From Zantedeschia hybrid cultivar (Eukaryota; Streptophyta; Magnoliopsida; Alismatales; Araceae): a DNA stretch of 64,000 nt. Shown one piece after another: positions 37,022 to 49,551 of this stretch. The translations under genes were made by a program, and so were the position numbers. Each line of letters starts with the position of its first letter. Positions within the stretch are counted from its first letter, which is position 1. The stretch is from the NCBI GenBank assembly GCA_030544215.1, contig JARZZO010000005.1, positions 79,203,024-79,267,023 of the forward strand. Direction: 5' to 3'. Under the pieces are notes generated by a model. The model saw only the letters and a program-made list of their open reading frames with translations. It did no database searches and had not been told where the DNA came from.

Positions 37022-37023
<2 letters not shown>
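35305..37023. other. Spacer, no gene seen
   Basis: It contains a lone TAGGGCTGTCAA terminus near 35768 suggestive of a broken hAT element and a palindrome with TTTGCAGAC arms (36409-36427). The sequence at 36200-36600 is more GC-balanced and has overlapping open frames, but none shows a recognisable domain. Confidence 0.5.

Positions 37024-37096
<73 letters not shown>
37024..37096. repeat. CT then AT microsatellite
   Basis: About 19 CT repeats run directly into about 17 AT repeats. It abuts the presumed left edge of an LTR-like remnant. Confidence 0.95.
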
Positions 37097-37098
<2 letters not shown>

Positions 37099-38735
37099 TT
37101 TTTAAGAAAAGTATGATTTAATAATTTTTTTTTTCTTCTCAGCATATAATTAAGTATATTGTTGATGGATATAAGTATCATTCTATTTCAATCTGATTTA
37201 CTAATAAATGACATTAAATTCATTATGTATATTGGTATATTTATATTTGCGTATAATGAAGTCTATGAATATGTGCAATAGCTAGTCATCAAATTATAAT
37301 GAGATCATAATAATGAGACTGATGACTTATAAACACATATTCTCAATTGTTCCTAGTCGTAGGATGTTTTAGAAGGACATCAAACATCCGGTTAGACTAG
37401 TACAGGTTATTCCAGCTCATATAATGAGGGTGACTGATCTCGTTAGTTATTCGTGTGGAGACACAATGGTAAATCTGTAGGTGCTCATTGAGTAAATGAG
37501 TTCACTGAACTAATCCGACATGAATCGCCGGATAGTAATTTACCTTACTCTCAATCAGTTTGATTCATCGTCACAGTGGCGTGGTTGATCCTTGGACTTG
37601 AGACACCAAAGACACCTTATCGGTGGATTTCTAGACTTTGACCTTGACTTACGAATCCCTATCCACGGGATCTCTAATAGTCAAGGATCGGGTCCAGCGG
37701 AAGACCTTCGAAGGTGATTGTGTGTTCAATAAAAGACCGTTCGCTCTCAGGTAACTGGAGAGAGAATGCTCTAGAATAGGTCTGCAGGAGTCTCTGACCA
37801 GAGCAGAAACAATATCAGAAAAGAAGTTTTCTGATATTGTACAGCGGAGTCTGATTCAAGTGAGTTGACCATTTAGGATTTGACAGTTGACCATACCCTA
37901 AGTTAACTCGAGAGCATTGTGCGAACGAATGATTATAGCCACGCGGTAACTCTGAACGGACAGGTTCCATGAGTGGGTTGCTGAACCTCAATGCCTTCCG
38001 AGATCATGCGGTGTTGCTTGGCACCCAACTTGATCAGAAGTCTGACCGAATTTACATGCGATGTTAATTCGATTAAGTAATTAGTTAATAGCTAGATATT
38101 AATTAATTACAATAAGTCAATAATTAATTATTAGACTTAACGGGTTGAAAATCGGACTGGTAAATGGGTCTAGAGGGTCACACGTAATAAGATTCTCAGT
38201 CAGTGATACATAAGTGAGATTTATATTAACTCGGAGACTTTTGTGAAAAGTTGCGCCGACTTAATATATATATACGCGCTGTTAAGAAACCATAGGCCAA
38301 GCTCCATGATTTTCCCATGCTGACCGTCACCTCCCCTTTCACTCTCCTCCTCTGGGCGCCCCGTTTAAGGCGCCGAGATTGTCTCCGTCTCCGCTGCTCA
38401 TGATTCTCGAAAGTCAAAAATTCGTGTCGGCGGATTTTCGGCAATCATTGCGGCCACGAATCTTCAACGAGCGAGTTGATACGGACGAGGGAGCGAGGAC
38501 GAACCACTGCGGAAGATCACATGGATACCGCTGGAGGCCGGACGCTTGTGCGACTCGCTGCATCACCTCGACGAAATCGAGACAGAAGCAGATTCGAATC
38601 CGCGTACGGTAATTAGATTACAACCTACCTTTCAGTTTAAGCTTTTCGTTCCGAATCGGATTAGTGGCATCGGACGGGATTATATTCTATTCGTTGTTTC
38701 TGCTGCATTCTTCGCGTCCCGCTCGGATCCCAACA
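37097..38735 (+). mobile_element. Ty1/copia (Angela-like) LTR remnant, probably solo
   Basis: The region ends in GGATCCCAACA, a typical copia LTR terminus. It has a TATATATATA box at 38265-38274 after GTGAAAAGTTGCGCCGACTT, as in long Angela-type LTRs, and no coding sequence. No primer-binding site follows the right end and no second LTR is present, so it is either a solo LTR or one truncated at the left by the microsatellite. The left boundary and a target duplication were not found. Confidence 0.45.
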
Positions 38736-41700
38736 ATTGTAACCCTTAAAAACATAATGCATTTATTAAAAAAAGTCCTTTCAATCCAATTATTTAGTTA
38801 TAAGTCTTCACAATCCCTCTTGAATTAGTGCAAGGACCCAGAATATTACAAAAATGTTCTTGACAGTGTTACAAAAAAATCTCTCAAAAAGACTTTTTAT
38901 AAGAAAGTTTAGATTATCATATTTATTTGTAAATAGTCAGATTTAGAAGAGTTATTTACAATATTAAAAGTTTTAAAGAGTTGATGATCAAAACCTTTTT
39001 TTTTTGGTATAATTCTTAAAAAAAAACAATGCTGCACATTTTAAGTACGACCAATTTCTCCACACACCGACTTGTTCGAGGACATATACAATTTTTTGGA
39101 CAGGATTTGCTGGGTCTACGTTTAAGACAATTTCTTGGACAGGGTACATTCGCATTCACTCTCTGATGTATAGCAGTCCCCAGCTTAATTCGTCAACGTA
39201 ACTTTTCCATTGCTAGTCCTCCAACCAAAGCCAACCCAATTTTCTTTCACACACTGGCGATTTTCCTGTAGCTGGGCACGCATCCGATCAAGTTTCAGTG
39301 CAATCATCACAGCTGTTCAGTCTTTGTGTGTGCGTACAGGTTTCTCGAGTTGAAATGTCAATTTTTCCACACCGGTGTCAGTGGGACTACTGTGACTCAC
39401 TCTCTTTGGAAGAAGTCTCGGAAGTTGTAAACAGGCGACGGCCAGGCTAAAACTTGAAGTGATACATACGCAATCCAGTGCATGGCCAGGCTAAAACTTG
39501 AAGTGATACATACGCAATCCAGTGCATGTGATACGCTCACAATCCGCCCCAAAACATTAAAAAAAATGAACCATGGGTTTAGGGTTTAGGTATCCTTTGC
39601 CAAGTTCATGTCAACAACAGGAGAGATGGTACTGAGGCATCAGGAATCGAGGCCATAGCAACACCAGGTGCAGTTACTTTCTTCACCTTATCCACAGATA
39701 CTCCATCGATAAAAACACTTCAATTAGTAATTATCGTTCAAACAGCAGCTGACTTTAAGGTGTGAAGCCACTGCATGTCACATCTGCTCACCAGTACCCT
39801 AACATTCATCACGGTAAGTTCTGATAGGAACTCTGAAATTTACGACTCTTCAACAGCAACAAAAAGAACACTGATCATTTCATAAAAACTCAAGCCAACC
39901 CGAGAATAAACAGGCTCGGCCTAGGGAAAGAGGGATGAAAAGACAAGAAGGGTTGGGTGGGGGACAATGACATTAGAACACCATGCTAATGTGACAACTG
40001 ACAAGGATCTAACGCAAGGAAGATGGAGGGCTCTTCGATGCATTGCATAGAGACGTAGCATGATGTGAACGAATCGACTGGTTCACAACAAAAACATGAA
40101 CTTGCCAAACCCCTAGCTAGTCATCACCTTCGCCAGACTAAGACATCAATGGCAACAGAACAATGAAAAGATCGAGACTCAGAATCTTAGGAAACCTTAG
40201 GCATCCCAAGAGGTAGATGATAGCTCAACGTCTAAGGTTGTACAACATGTACAACTTCATGTTATGCAAAGTTAGAACAGTGTTGTCCTCGGATCTTTCA
40301 TACACTGTTCATAAAAGTGCAGCCTTGCAGCACTGTGGAGCCCACCCCCCGTCCTCTGGATGATCCCAAGTTGACCTATCCTATCTGAGGAAGGGCCTCT
40401 CCGATCACGGCGAAAACTGCCCGCCGGTTGGACCCACCGGCCACCGCATTCCGGCGATCAATGAGGACGACTGATCAGCCAATGATCACAGCCTGACTTC
40501 ATCCAAGAATGGGGCTGCTGAACCGGACTTGTCCGATCAGGAGAAGTCATCAGAAGCCATCTGTTTCAACTTTCATGCTTTCAAACTGTCATTGCACAAA
40601 TAACCACCCCATTAGCTGGGGCAGGAGATGATGGAATCCTAATCCCAAGCCTAAATATTCTAAACTCTTAAACAGAGACCTGCCCAGGTATTTTGGGACT
40701 CTAATCCTATTGGGAGGGGCACACAGATTGGACGGGAGAGGACAAGCTGCGCGTAGACGGAGAGCTCCCGTGACGGCCTCAGTCAAAGAGAAGAGCAAGA
40801 AGGTGGACCTATGTTATGAGATCTGGGCCCCACGCATTTGACCGCAGACGTGGCTGAAAAGTGGTCAACAAAACTCGCAGTTGACCCGATGGCTCGCCAG
40901 GTCACCAATCTGCCCGCGCTTCCCGCGGCGATGACGTGGCGCGCGGGACTTTGCTCGGGCATCGCCGGCGGCGATGACCGTGGGCCCCGGGCCCACGTGT
41001 CCCTTGTCGGATCCCCTGACCTTGGTCCTCCCCGAAGGGTCTTCCGCCGCGTTTGTCCGGACGGGTAAGCACGTTTCGCTAGGCACGTGAGCGAAGGACC
41101 ACACGCCGCAGAAGCCGCCTCCACGCACGTGACGACCCGTCGGCTGGAAATAAATATTTCCACCCTTCCGATTTTATTAATTAAAAAATGATCCCCCTTT
41201 TTCGACTTTTCCTCTTTTTCCCCCACTTTCCTTTTCAATTATTGATGCTAGATAAAGGCGAGGACTAATGTTACATCTACATATGATTAGCCTCCTAGCT
41301 GATAAAGATGGAATCACAGGGTTCCCCCATCTGATTGATCTCTAGACGCATGCGATCAAAAAGGGAAGAATACACTAATAAGTTGTTGCACTGGAATATA
41401 TGCTTAGTTAAGGGTTCCATAGATCATCAGAAGCATCTTTACGATTTATGGTTGGCATTTTAAACTTTGTGCAGAATGTATCTTGTCTTAATATGCTATT
41501 GTTGTTGTTATCGCGGACACTCATTTGATTTCTCTTCCATGACATTTATTTGAACTTTCCTGTAAATGGATCCTTATATATATTTTAGACGAGAATTTTG
41601 AGAGATTTGGATGACGTTGGTTAACTTTCATTTGTTTGGAAGATAATAATATCCTGTTTGCATTTTTTTAGCATTGCATTATCAAGTAATTAATTAGCAT

Positions 41701-42278
41701 GGAACTTAATCACTTTTTTCGCAATAACTTCCTTCACATGATGGCATTGATTCGATCACTTCAATCAAAACCTTTGATTTACGTATACATCGATTCATTG
41801 AAATTAGTTAGATTCAAAATGGAAAATATTGGAGTTATTATGAATCAATAAAAATCACATTAGCAAAGGGATAAACGTTTTGGAAATTATAATAAAAGTA
41901 GCAATTGGACAACATTTTAAACGGCCTACCATTGCATAGCCAACTTAATAAGACGCTAGACCAAATCAGTCCAATCTCCCATGAAGTGTGGAAAGGAGGG
42001 ATACATTAATACTAATGTTATGGAAAATGCCTATCCATTCGATTAGGATAATAAACACCAATGAAAATTATTTAAATCCTAGGCTTTCTCTGGCAATCTA
42101 GTGGCGCATTAAGGCGGCCTCTTTTCCAGAAGTTGCATTTGTTTAGTCACTTGGATCTGCTATAATTGTTCCTACGAGTAAAGGCTAGACAAACGATGAT
42201 CTCATACACTCATCCTTTTATACACGAACAATAAGGCATACATTAACCTAAAATCAATCTCCAAACCCAATTTATTAA
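38736..42278. other. Spacer, no gene seen
   Basis: It holds a 44-bp perfect tandem duplication (39440-39527) and a GC-rich stretch at 40780-41130 whose overlapping frames look like compositional artefacts. Nothing else could be identified. Confidence 0.55.
39440..39527. repeat. Perfect 44-bp tandem duplication
   Basis: The unit starting GGCCAGGCTAAAACTTGAAG occurs at 39440-39483 and again at 39484-39527 with no difference. Confidence 0.95.
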
Positions 42279-42753
42279 GAGTCTGATTGTCTCAGTACAA
42301 TATTAGACCGAACTCTAGTAGTAATCAATTCTAAAATGCCATGTGTAAAGTAGGTTCACCATTTAAGACGCATCCCACCGAAGTTGGCAACTTTTTCTTT
42401 GTTTCCGGTTCAGCAAATTATCAATACAACATAAAACAACTTAAATACTATCAAGAGCACAACATTATTACCATAATTTAAATTACACTCCAATGTGCAC
42501 CTGGATATAACGTAAACTATTGCACGTTGGTGGTATTTAAGTGCTTTACGTTGTATTTAAATTATAGTTGTAGTCTTGTGTTCCCTGTGGTATTTAAGTG
42601 TTTTACGTTGTATTGAAAACCTATTAGAACAAAGAAAAAGTTGTCAATTTCGATGTGATGTGTCTTAAATGTCAAACCTACACTACACATGACATCTTAT
42701 GACTGATTACTATTAGAATCTGGTCCAATATTATATTGAGACAATTCGAACTC
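42279..42753. mobile_element. Long-TIR (foldback) Mutator-like element, copy 1, 475 bp
   Basis: The left arm starts GAGTCTGATTGTCTCAGTAC and the right arm, inverted, GAGTTCGAATTGTCTCAATA; similarity continues through most of both arms to a centre near 42500. Flanks ATTTATTAA (42270-42278) and GTTTATTAA (42754-42762) are a 9-bp duplication with one mismatch. There is no open frame of note. Confidence 0.85.
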
Positions 42754-43149
42754 GTTTATTAATGAAGACTTGTAGATTGTTATTTCTCATAGCAGCCATC
42801 TGAGAAGTTTGATGTTTCTTTTTTAGCCTAAACCTACATGGTAGTCACATGCTTTATCTTCTTCTCAAGTGGCAAATAATTAATGTTCTCTGACATATAA
42901 CCGCATGGAATCCCATATAGGAGGCTTTCGTAGTGCCCCTAGATGGAGACCCCCACTGTCTGATGGAAGAATTCCATGGGTGACACCAATCATTCTTCCA
43001 CACGCTAGTCTCTGATAACTCCAAAATTTTCTTCCATTTTGGACTCGCTGATCTCCATGTCGTAGTGAATGTTTAAAATATTAGCTTGTTGCTGAATAGA
43101 GTGACAAAACAGGAGTCTTTGTTTCTGAGTCTATGGACGGTTTGAAGAT

Positions 43150-43683
43150 GAGTCCGGTTCCTTTTAGTAAGAATTTGGAGGGAACTCTAGTAGTAATTAG
43201 TGAGGAAACGCTATGTATAAAGTTGATTCGCCGTTCGAGATGCATCCCATCCACTTTGACAACTTTTTTCCTGTTATCGATTCAGCAGATTTCAAATACT
43301 ACGCAGAACAGTAAAATACTACACAAAATATTAAAATGCTACGCATAATATTTAAATGCTACGCATAACACTTAAATACTACGCAAAACACTTAAATACT
43401 ACCAAGAGCACAAGACTACAACCATAATTTAAAATACATTTCAACATATGGTGGTAATTATGTGCTCTTGGTAGTATTTAAATGCTCTGCGTAGTGTTTA
43501 AGTGTTCTGCGTAGTATTTAAATGCTCTGCGTAGTATTTGAAACCTGCTGAACCGGTAATAGGAAAAAAGTTGTCAAAGTAAATAAGATGCGTTTCGAAC
43601 AGCGGATCAACTTTATACATGACGTTTCCTCACTGGTTACTGTTGGAGTTCCCTCCAAGTTCCTACTGAGAGGAACCGGACTC
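43150..43683. mobile_element. Long-TIR (foldback) Mutator-like element, copy 2, 534 bp
   Basis: The ends are GAGTCCGGTTCCTTTTAGTA and, inverted, GAGTCCGGTTCCTCTCAGTA. The arms pair almost to the centre near 43430. Flanks TTTGAAGAT (43141-43149) and TTTGAAAAT (43684-43692) are a 9-bp duplication with one mismatch. The left arm contains six 20-bp units on the pattern AAATACTACGCAAAACACTT (43294-43413), mirrored by about four in the right arm. It shares inner sequence such as GACAACTTTTTTCCT with copy 1. Confidence 0.9.
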
Positions 43684-44240
43684 TTTGAAAATGCCTACAT
43701 CATATCAGCTCCAACAGCAACCAATTTTTTCCCTCTCCATTTCTATTCCATTCCCCTTCTTTCTCAACCTAATATTGTAATCAATAGAGGAGATTTTAGA
43801 AGGTAGGAAGTGGATGGAAAAGCGAGTGTTCTATGGTAACGAGGAATTATAATAATTCACAGATGATTTTATTATTACAAATACAGACTCTGAGTCCCAG
43901 GTGGTGTCACTGCACAAGTCAATGCAAAGAATGGGATCAAAGAACCTCAAATCCACATGAAAGATAAAAAGAAAGAGAATGGAAAAAGGATATATCCAAA
44001 AAAGAAAAAAGATGGAAAAAGAAAGAGGGAAGGAATATAAAAATTCCCCCATATTTTTTGTCTCTCTTTCTTTGTCCCCTTGGTATTTTTCTCCTTTTCA
44101 CAGTTTCTACCCTATGCTTAATTATGCTGCTTCTTTTCTCTGCATACCCCTTAGTAAATATTGTCTTTTTCTCCTTTGTTCTTCTTCTAGTTAACTCCCT
44201 CCTCCTGAACAATTAGTCCTAAGATGAACACCAGCCTTGA

Positions 44241-45972
44241 TCACAGCTGCTGTTGTAAGAACCAGAGATCGTCGGCTCCCCACAAGTTCTCCGAGGAGAA
44301 GTCCCCGCCGGCACTCCACCCGGTCGGCTCGAAGTCTGGGAAACCCTGGCTGAAGTACCCGCAAGGGCTCAGCAAAGACTCCGTGCAGCCACTGGCGCCG
44401 GCGCCGGCGCTCATCATCTGTCCTGCCGAGAACTCATCGCCGTACCCACCGTTATCGCCGCCCTGGACGACGTAGCAGTCCGTCAGGTCGGAGACCGACG
44501 ACAGATGAGTCCCCGCTGACAACTCCGACGACCCGGCCATGCTGGAGTTATCTGGGCTAAACTTGGCGTGGGTGAAATCTGCACCAATGAGCTGGATGGG
44601 CTTGGCCGGCGCCGCAGGGACGGCGCATGCATCGGCGGTGAAGGCGGCCGAGGGGTTCATGGCGGTGGTGGCAACGGCAGCGTTGGTAGTGGAGCTTGCC
44701 GAGGCCGCACGGATCCTCTCCATGAGCCGTGGCATCCAGAGATATCTCATGACGTCCTTGAATTGCTTGCTGTTGACGTCGCACTTGAGCTGCTTGGCGT
44801 GCTTCTGCACCCTTGTCCTCCAGTAGTTCTTTATCTCGTTGTCCGTCCTCCCCGGCAGGTGTTGGGCTATCTTAGACCACCTGCATGGACACAGTACTAA
44901 TGATCAGAAACAACGCTACCAAGTACATAATAAAACGCATCCTCGGCAGGTAAAGACGCAGATGATGACAGTCTGATATGGTATAACAGCAGCTGCATCT
45001 ATGTTCACAGATCACGGGTCGGGGTATTAGAAGTTAGATTTGTGGAAGTACCTGTTGCCCCAACGAGAGTGGAGCTCGAGGATGAGAAGCTGCTCTTCCG
45101 GGGTGATGTTGCCCCGGCGGACGTCGGGGCGGAGGTAGTTCAGCCACCGGAGACGACAGCTCTTCCCGGTGCGCTTGAGGCCTGCATATCAGAGAGGGAA
45201 TATTTTTGGATCAGATTACGTCCTCAACATGACATGTTGTATGTGCTCCATGACATCAAACCAAGTTTGCACGAAAAACCATCTAATCAACTGTTAAGAT
45301 AATCTTGTAAAGCTTTGTTCAGATCACATCCACTTCATATATTTTAGCGCAAGTTAGAAGGTTCCAATTGGCTGGTGTTTATGCAAAGTGGAATTTTTAT
45401 TTCTTGAGGGAAGGCGTGGAGCGTGGGGAGAGAGAAAACAAAAAGAACATAGGAGAGGGGAGCTAATGGACAACCCACTTTCCAATTTGGTGGAAAAGAA
45501 AAGCTTCTAGGAAACCACTTTTCTTCCTAAATCAATATTGAGATTCACAACTTTTCACATGATGGTGTTGATGGAAGCAAGATTTCCAAAATCCAAGAAG
45601 GAGCACGAGCGGAAGCAAGAAAGATCACCCGCGGCATGCAAGAAAGAAGGCAAATAACTTGGATAAGGTGAGACGCATGTGCATCTACGGGTGTTCATGG
45701 CCGCCGGTGGTGAAGACTGATAAGGAAGAAACTATGCAGTGATGAGGAAGAGATCAGACCGGAGAGGTAGGAGTATTACCGGCGCAGCGGGCGAGGGAGT
45801 TCCACCGGCCCTCGCCGTGGTTGGCTATGTAGTTGACGAGCAGGAGGTCCTCCTCCACAGTCCAGGGACCCCTCCTCAGGTCCATCTCTTCTTCTGCCTG
45901 CTCTGGCGTCGCCACCCCGGCCGAGCTGTTGATCACCATGCCATGGATACCCATCTCCACACCAATTCCCAT
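44241..45972 (-). CDS. MYB108-like: R2R3-MYB transcription factor, subgroup 20 (MYB108/MYB2-like), 3 exons
   Basis: Exons on the minus strand: 45972-45780, 45181-45052 and 44880-44241, all GT-AG and in frame, giving 320 aa. R2 (about 33-83) has W37, W57 and W77; R3 (about 86-133) has I90 in place of the first Trp, then W109 and W128, as in plant R2R3 proteins. After the repeats come RVQKHAKQLKCDVNSKQF and YLWMPRL (154-160), the WxPRL signature of subgroup 20, and the protein ends LWFLQQQL, like the WFLQQQ tail of MYB108 and relatives. Family members are nuclear regulators of stress, senescence, jasmonate/ABA responses and anther dehiscence; which applies here is not known. The middle is Ala/Ser/Gly-rich with no further domain. 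The start is the first ATG of the frame near the repeat; upstream codons are low-complexity GA-rich leader. Both introns fall at the usual R2R3 positions. Confidence 0.95.
45052..45780 (-). other. MYB exon 2 and intron 1
   Basis: Intron 1 (45779-45182, 598 bp) begins GTAATA and ends GCAG; intron 2 (45051-44881, 171 bp) begins GTACTT and ends GCAG. Both interrupt the repeats at phases 1 and 2, as in most plant R2R3 genes. No insertions were seen. Confidence 0.85.
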
Positions 45973-46259
45973 CTTTGTCTCTTCTCTTCTCCTCTCTTCT
46001 CTTTCTCTTTCTTTCTCTGTGTATGTACAACGTATGACCGGGCACTGATAGCTCTCTCTCTTGGTATCTTCCTGTATGAATTGAAAGAGAAGCAGAAGAA
46101 GACGGAGATGAGGGTGGGAGAGAGAGAAAGATGGAGACAGAGAGGCGTGCGAGTTGGGGGGTCGGATGGAGTGGAGTCGACTTGGAATGGAGAGAATTGG
46201 ACTGGTTTTCTGAGTAGCAGATGATGGGATTGGGAGAGGAAGAGAAAGGGAGGGGGAGC

Positions 46260-46266
46260 TTTTATA
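46260..46266 (-). promoter_or_regulatory. TATA box of the MYB gene
   Basis: On the minus strand CTATAAAAG lies 288 bp upstream of the MYB ATG. It would place transcription start near 46230 and give a leader of roughly 260 nt dominated by CT-rich runs on the coding strand. It is the only canonical TATA box at a suitable distance. Confidence 0.5.
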
Positions 46267-49200
46267 GAGGGGGCAGCTGTTTGCGGAGGTGACGATGGAG
46301 GGGGATGGAGGAAAATAGAGACATGTGATGCAAAGCGGTAGAGGAACACGGCGCAGATGGATTTGTTTTAAGTGCACTGCTTAATCCACAAGTGGGGTTC
46401 CCTTCACCAAGCTGCGTAACCTTGGTTTGAACTTTTGACTTCCCTTGGTCTCTCTCTCTCTCTCTCTATCTCTAAAGGCTAGTTGTGTTTGTTAATTTAT
46501 TTCTTTGTCTTTACCTAGTTTTCCACTTGAAGAGAATTTGTTTAATTGAGGTGGGTTATTCAGCAGGGTTTTACTATCTTATGTGAGAGGGGGTGAGAAG
46601 AGTGGACCGGGGTTTGTATGTTTCTTGCCAAACACTGTTTTCTTTTGGAATTTTTTGAGGAAGACCTGCAAGGTCCCTTCAAGAGCTAGGAGAGGGAGGA
46701 AGGGTTGTTGGAGTTGGAGGGGCCATCAGTTGTGGATGGAGGTGGGGACGGGCAGATGGGCCCTTAATTGTAGCTTCTTTCATGTGTGGGGTTTCATTAA
46801 TATCCTCAAGGGTAGCTATCCAGTGGTGTTCTAGATGATGAAATGTGGACTTTGGCATAGTTCTTCCGTCGCTACTCTCAAGTCGTACAAGTCAAGTTGA
46901 TGTGTTGATGTGATGAACGTAATGTACGCATAGTTTTGAAAATAAATGAAAAAAAAAACTCAAATGGAAGGGTATGTATGGAAGGAAATTAAGGTGACAA
47001 GAAACGATGAACAATTGGGTATAACTGAGTAGGTATGCAAACAGGTTGGATTCGGCACGGATTTAAGGTAGATTTATAACCGTATCTATTAAGTTATCGG
47101 CTTAAAAATATTATCCGTTAACTTATCCATAAACCAACAATCAGTCAAATAATCACATGTTAGCATATTATACGTATTCCGTCACAAAAAAATAAAAATA
47201 AAAATAAAAATAAAATTAAAATTAACAAAGTATCACCTTATCTGTTATGCGTATCAGTTTGAAAAGACTATCCGTGTTAACTGACGATTGGTAAAATAAT
47301 TGGGTTATCGTTTACCATTTGCATCCCTACATGTGAGGTTTAATTAACACTAATCCTATGCTTAACAGGAACAGTCTGTGTCACTGAGATATGCATATGA
47401 AAACATCACCACCTGAAACAATATGTGAAAGGAAGTTAAGAGTTATGACAGGGAATATTGTTCCCTTAACTGGAAGGTAGATGAACAGCCTACGTTTCAC
47501 ACTGTTAGGCTTCTACCTGCGAGAGTCCCGAAGACCACAGAAATGCTTGATCTTTTCTTCCCTTTCCCTTTCTTGTTCCTCCCTCTCTTTTTCTTTCTTC
47601 CTCTTTCTTGTTAAAGGTGGATGCCCAGATGGGGGCATCACTGTGCAAACCTTTCCACTTACATAAATGCTAGTGTGGATGAGTGGGGCTCATCTCTTTA
47701 CCCACATCATAGCTAGACTCGCATATTAGATGTCCCACTCTAGATGTGAATGTGCATTTGCAAGATTCCTCTATTAAGAATATGTGGAAAATTTTACCTG
47801 ATTTAAAGCGGAAGCTAAATCCTACGAGATGGAGCTAGCTGATTCAAGGGAAATTTATCGATGATGGGGATGACTGGCACCTCCATTTCAACAGAGCATC
47901 CTATCGGAAACTTTCTCAATCATTTCTTGATGGAAAGTAACACCTTTGAGCACACTTCCTGTCGTCGACATCAAAAAGAGAAAAAGTAAGGATTGGGAAA
48001 AAAAAAAAGATTCAGATAAATGTCACTTGGAAAAAAATGAAATAGGATAATTTGGATGAGATCTTTTACTCTGCACAACAATGAGTGTGCAAAAATGTCT
48101 TTTATGAGTTATGTTAAGATATGAAATAAATTATATAAAGAGAAATACTTACTGCACCACTCTGATAATTGTACACATCTAATTAGCACGATTAAACAAT
48201 AAGTAATCACTGCACCTCAGCAGCGTGCAGAGGAGCTTTAATGTGCTCGCATCGTTTGATTTGTCAATAGGAAGAAACATGTTTACAGGTATGTTGCACT
48301 ATCATAGCAGGAGATGTGATAAGCATTTCTCTTGTATAGGACTTGCAAAGCCTCTACAATTAACGGAGGGCACTAGGATTCTGGAGATCTCTTTCCTCCA
48401 TTGCATATGATAATGAAGAATTGAAAAAACAAAGGTGGACACGACTGGTGATCATACAGGAGGCAATTAAATAGGCTTCATGCAATGAAATAGAAGTTGT
48501 TAATAATAAATTAATGATAGGACAAAAATTACGGAGCCATAGATGACGTAATTTAAGAAAAATTATAAATTATAGAACTAAGGTACAAGCGCTGACGTGG
48601 AAACAAGAAATGAGGGACGTAGAGAACGAGTAAGTAATCAGACTTTCGTGTTAGCCAATATGCCTCATGTGCTTGAATTTTCACATATACACCTGTTAAA
48701 AATTAAAACTGCAAAAAATTATAATACATTTAGATGCGAACCCTTCTTCGTGATAACGTGTGCAGATACGCCCAAAAGTGCAGTAGTCAAGCTATATTTC
48801 TCAGAATACTCTACATTGCAGTAATAATATTGTTAAAGTTTCATTTGTCAAACTATGCTCTTAAATTAAGTTCCAGCAGATGCGATCTTTCATGATGAAT
48901 TCTAAGGTGTCATGTATTTCGACACATGACGTGCTACACTTAATATTAACAGTGGGAAAATATGATAAAGACTAATTCTTTTTTTAAGTGTCAAATTTAA
49001 GTTTAATACTGTGTCAAAAAACTTAAGTTCAGTATTTCTGTTTTTTGGTCTTGAAAATACGATGACATGAACAGAGTATGACGTGTCACATCTCAAGAGA
49101 GTGATGCTAGCTAGCATTCCTCATCTTTCCTAAAGGCCACCATAATATTTTTCCCATTTTATAGTATTTTCCCCTTTTGATCCGTTCAAGGTGTACCGAA

Positions 49201-49542
49201 GCATAATCGAATCAGAAAACACTAGGGAAGAGTGAGACCACATTGCGTATGCATGAAGTATGTTTTCTTTGCAATGATATAGGTGAGTAATTTTACGTCT
49301 GATGGAAGTATATATGAAAAAAAAATTTATCAAGAAACAATCATTTGCACCACCTGATGGAGGTTCACGTTCCCACGGATATGGGGACCTTCCAGCGGTG
49401 CATCCTACACCATGAATGCTATGTACCACAAAAGTTGAAAGTTACTTCCACAAAAAAAAAAGAAGGTGCACATAAATCATAAAATTCAATATTCTTCTCT
49501 CCTGAACAATCTAGTGCGCGCGCCATGTCTATTGTTAGCCCA
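46267..49542. other. Spacer upstream of MYB, no gene seen
   Basis: MYB promoter DNA grades into AT-rich spacer. It contains a hAT-type MITE (47030-47329) and, near 48146, a lone end resembling the GAGTAATACTTG family. Short frames (for example 48597-48824) have no recognisable domain. Confidence 0.55.
47030..47329. mobile_element. hAT-type MITE, TAGGTATGCAAA termini, 300 bp
   Basis: The left end TAGGTATGCAAACAGGT is mirrored by an inverted TAGGGATGCAAATGGTA. Flanks TAACTGAG and CATGTGAG share 5 of 8 bases. The interior has repeated phrases such as GTTATCGGCTTAAAAATATT and ATCCGTTAAC on both strands. Confidence 0.7.
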
Positions 49543-49551
49543 TTTCAAAAT

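Noticed and set aside
40783..41238. GC-rich block with frames of up to 151 codons
   Set aside because: No domain; high GC lowers stop frequency on both strands.
43831..44212. Overlapping frames downstream of the MYB stop
   Set aside because: This is probably MYB 3' untranslated or spacer DNA; the Lys/Phe/Ser-rich frames come from A- and T-rich runs.
45739..46377. Frames on both strands around MYB exon 1 longer than the exon
   Set aside because: They are open because of the GA/CT-rich leader; only the R2 part (45972-45780) is supported.
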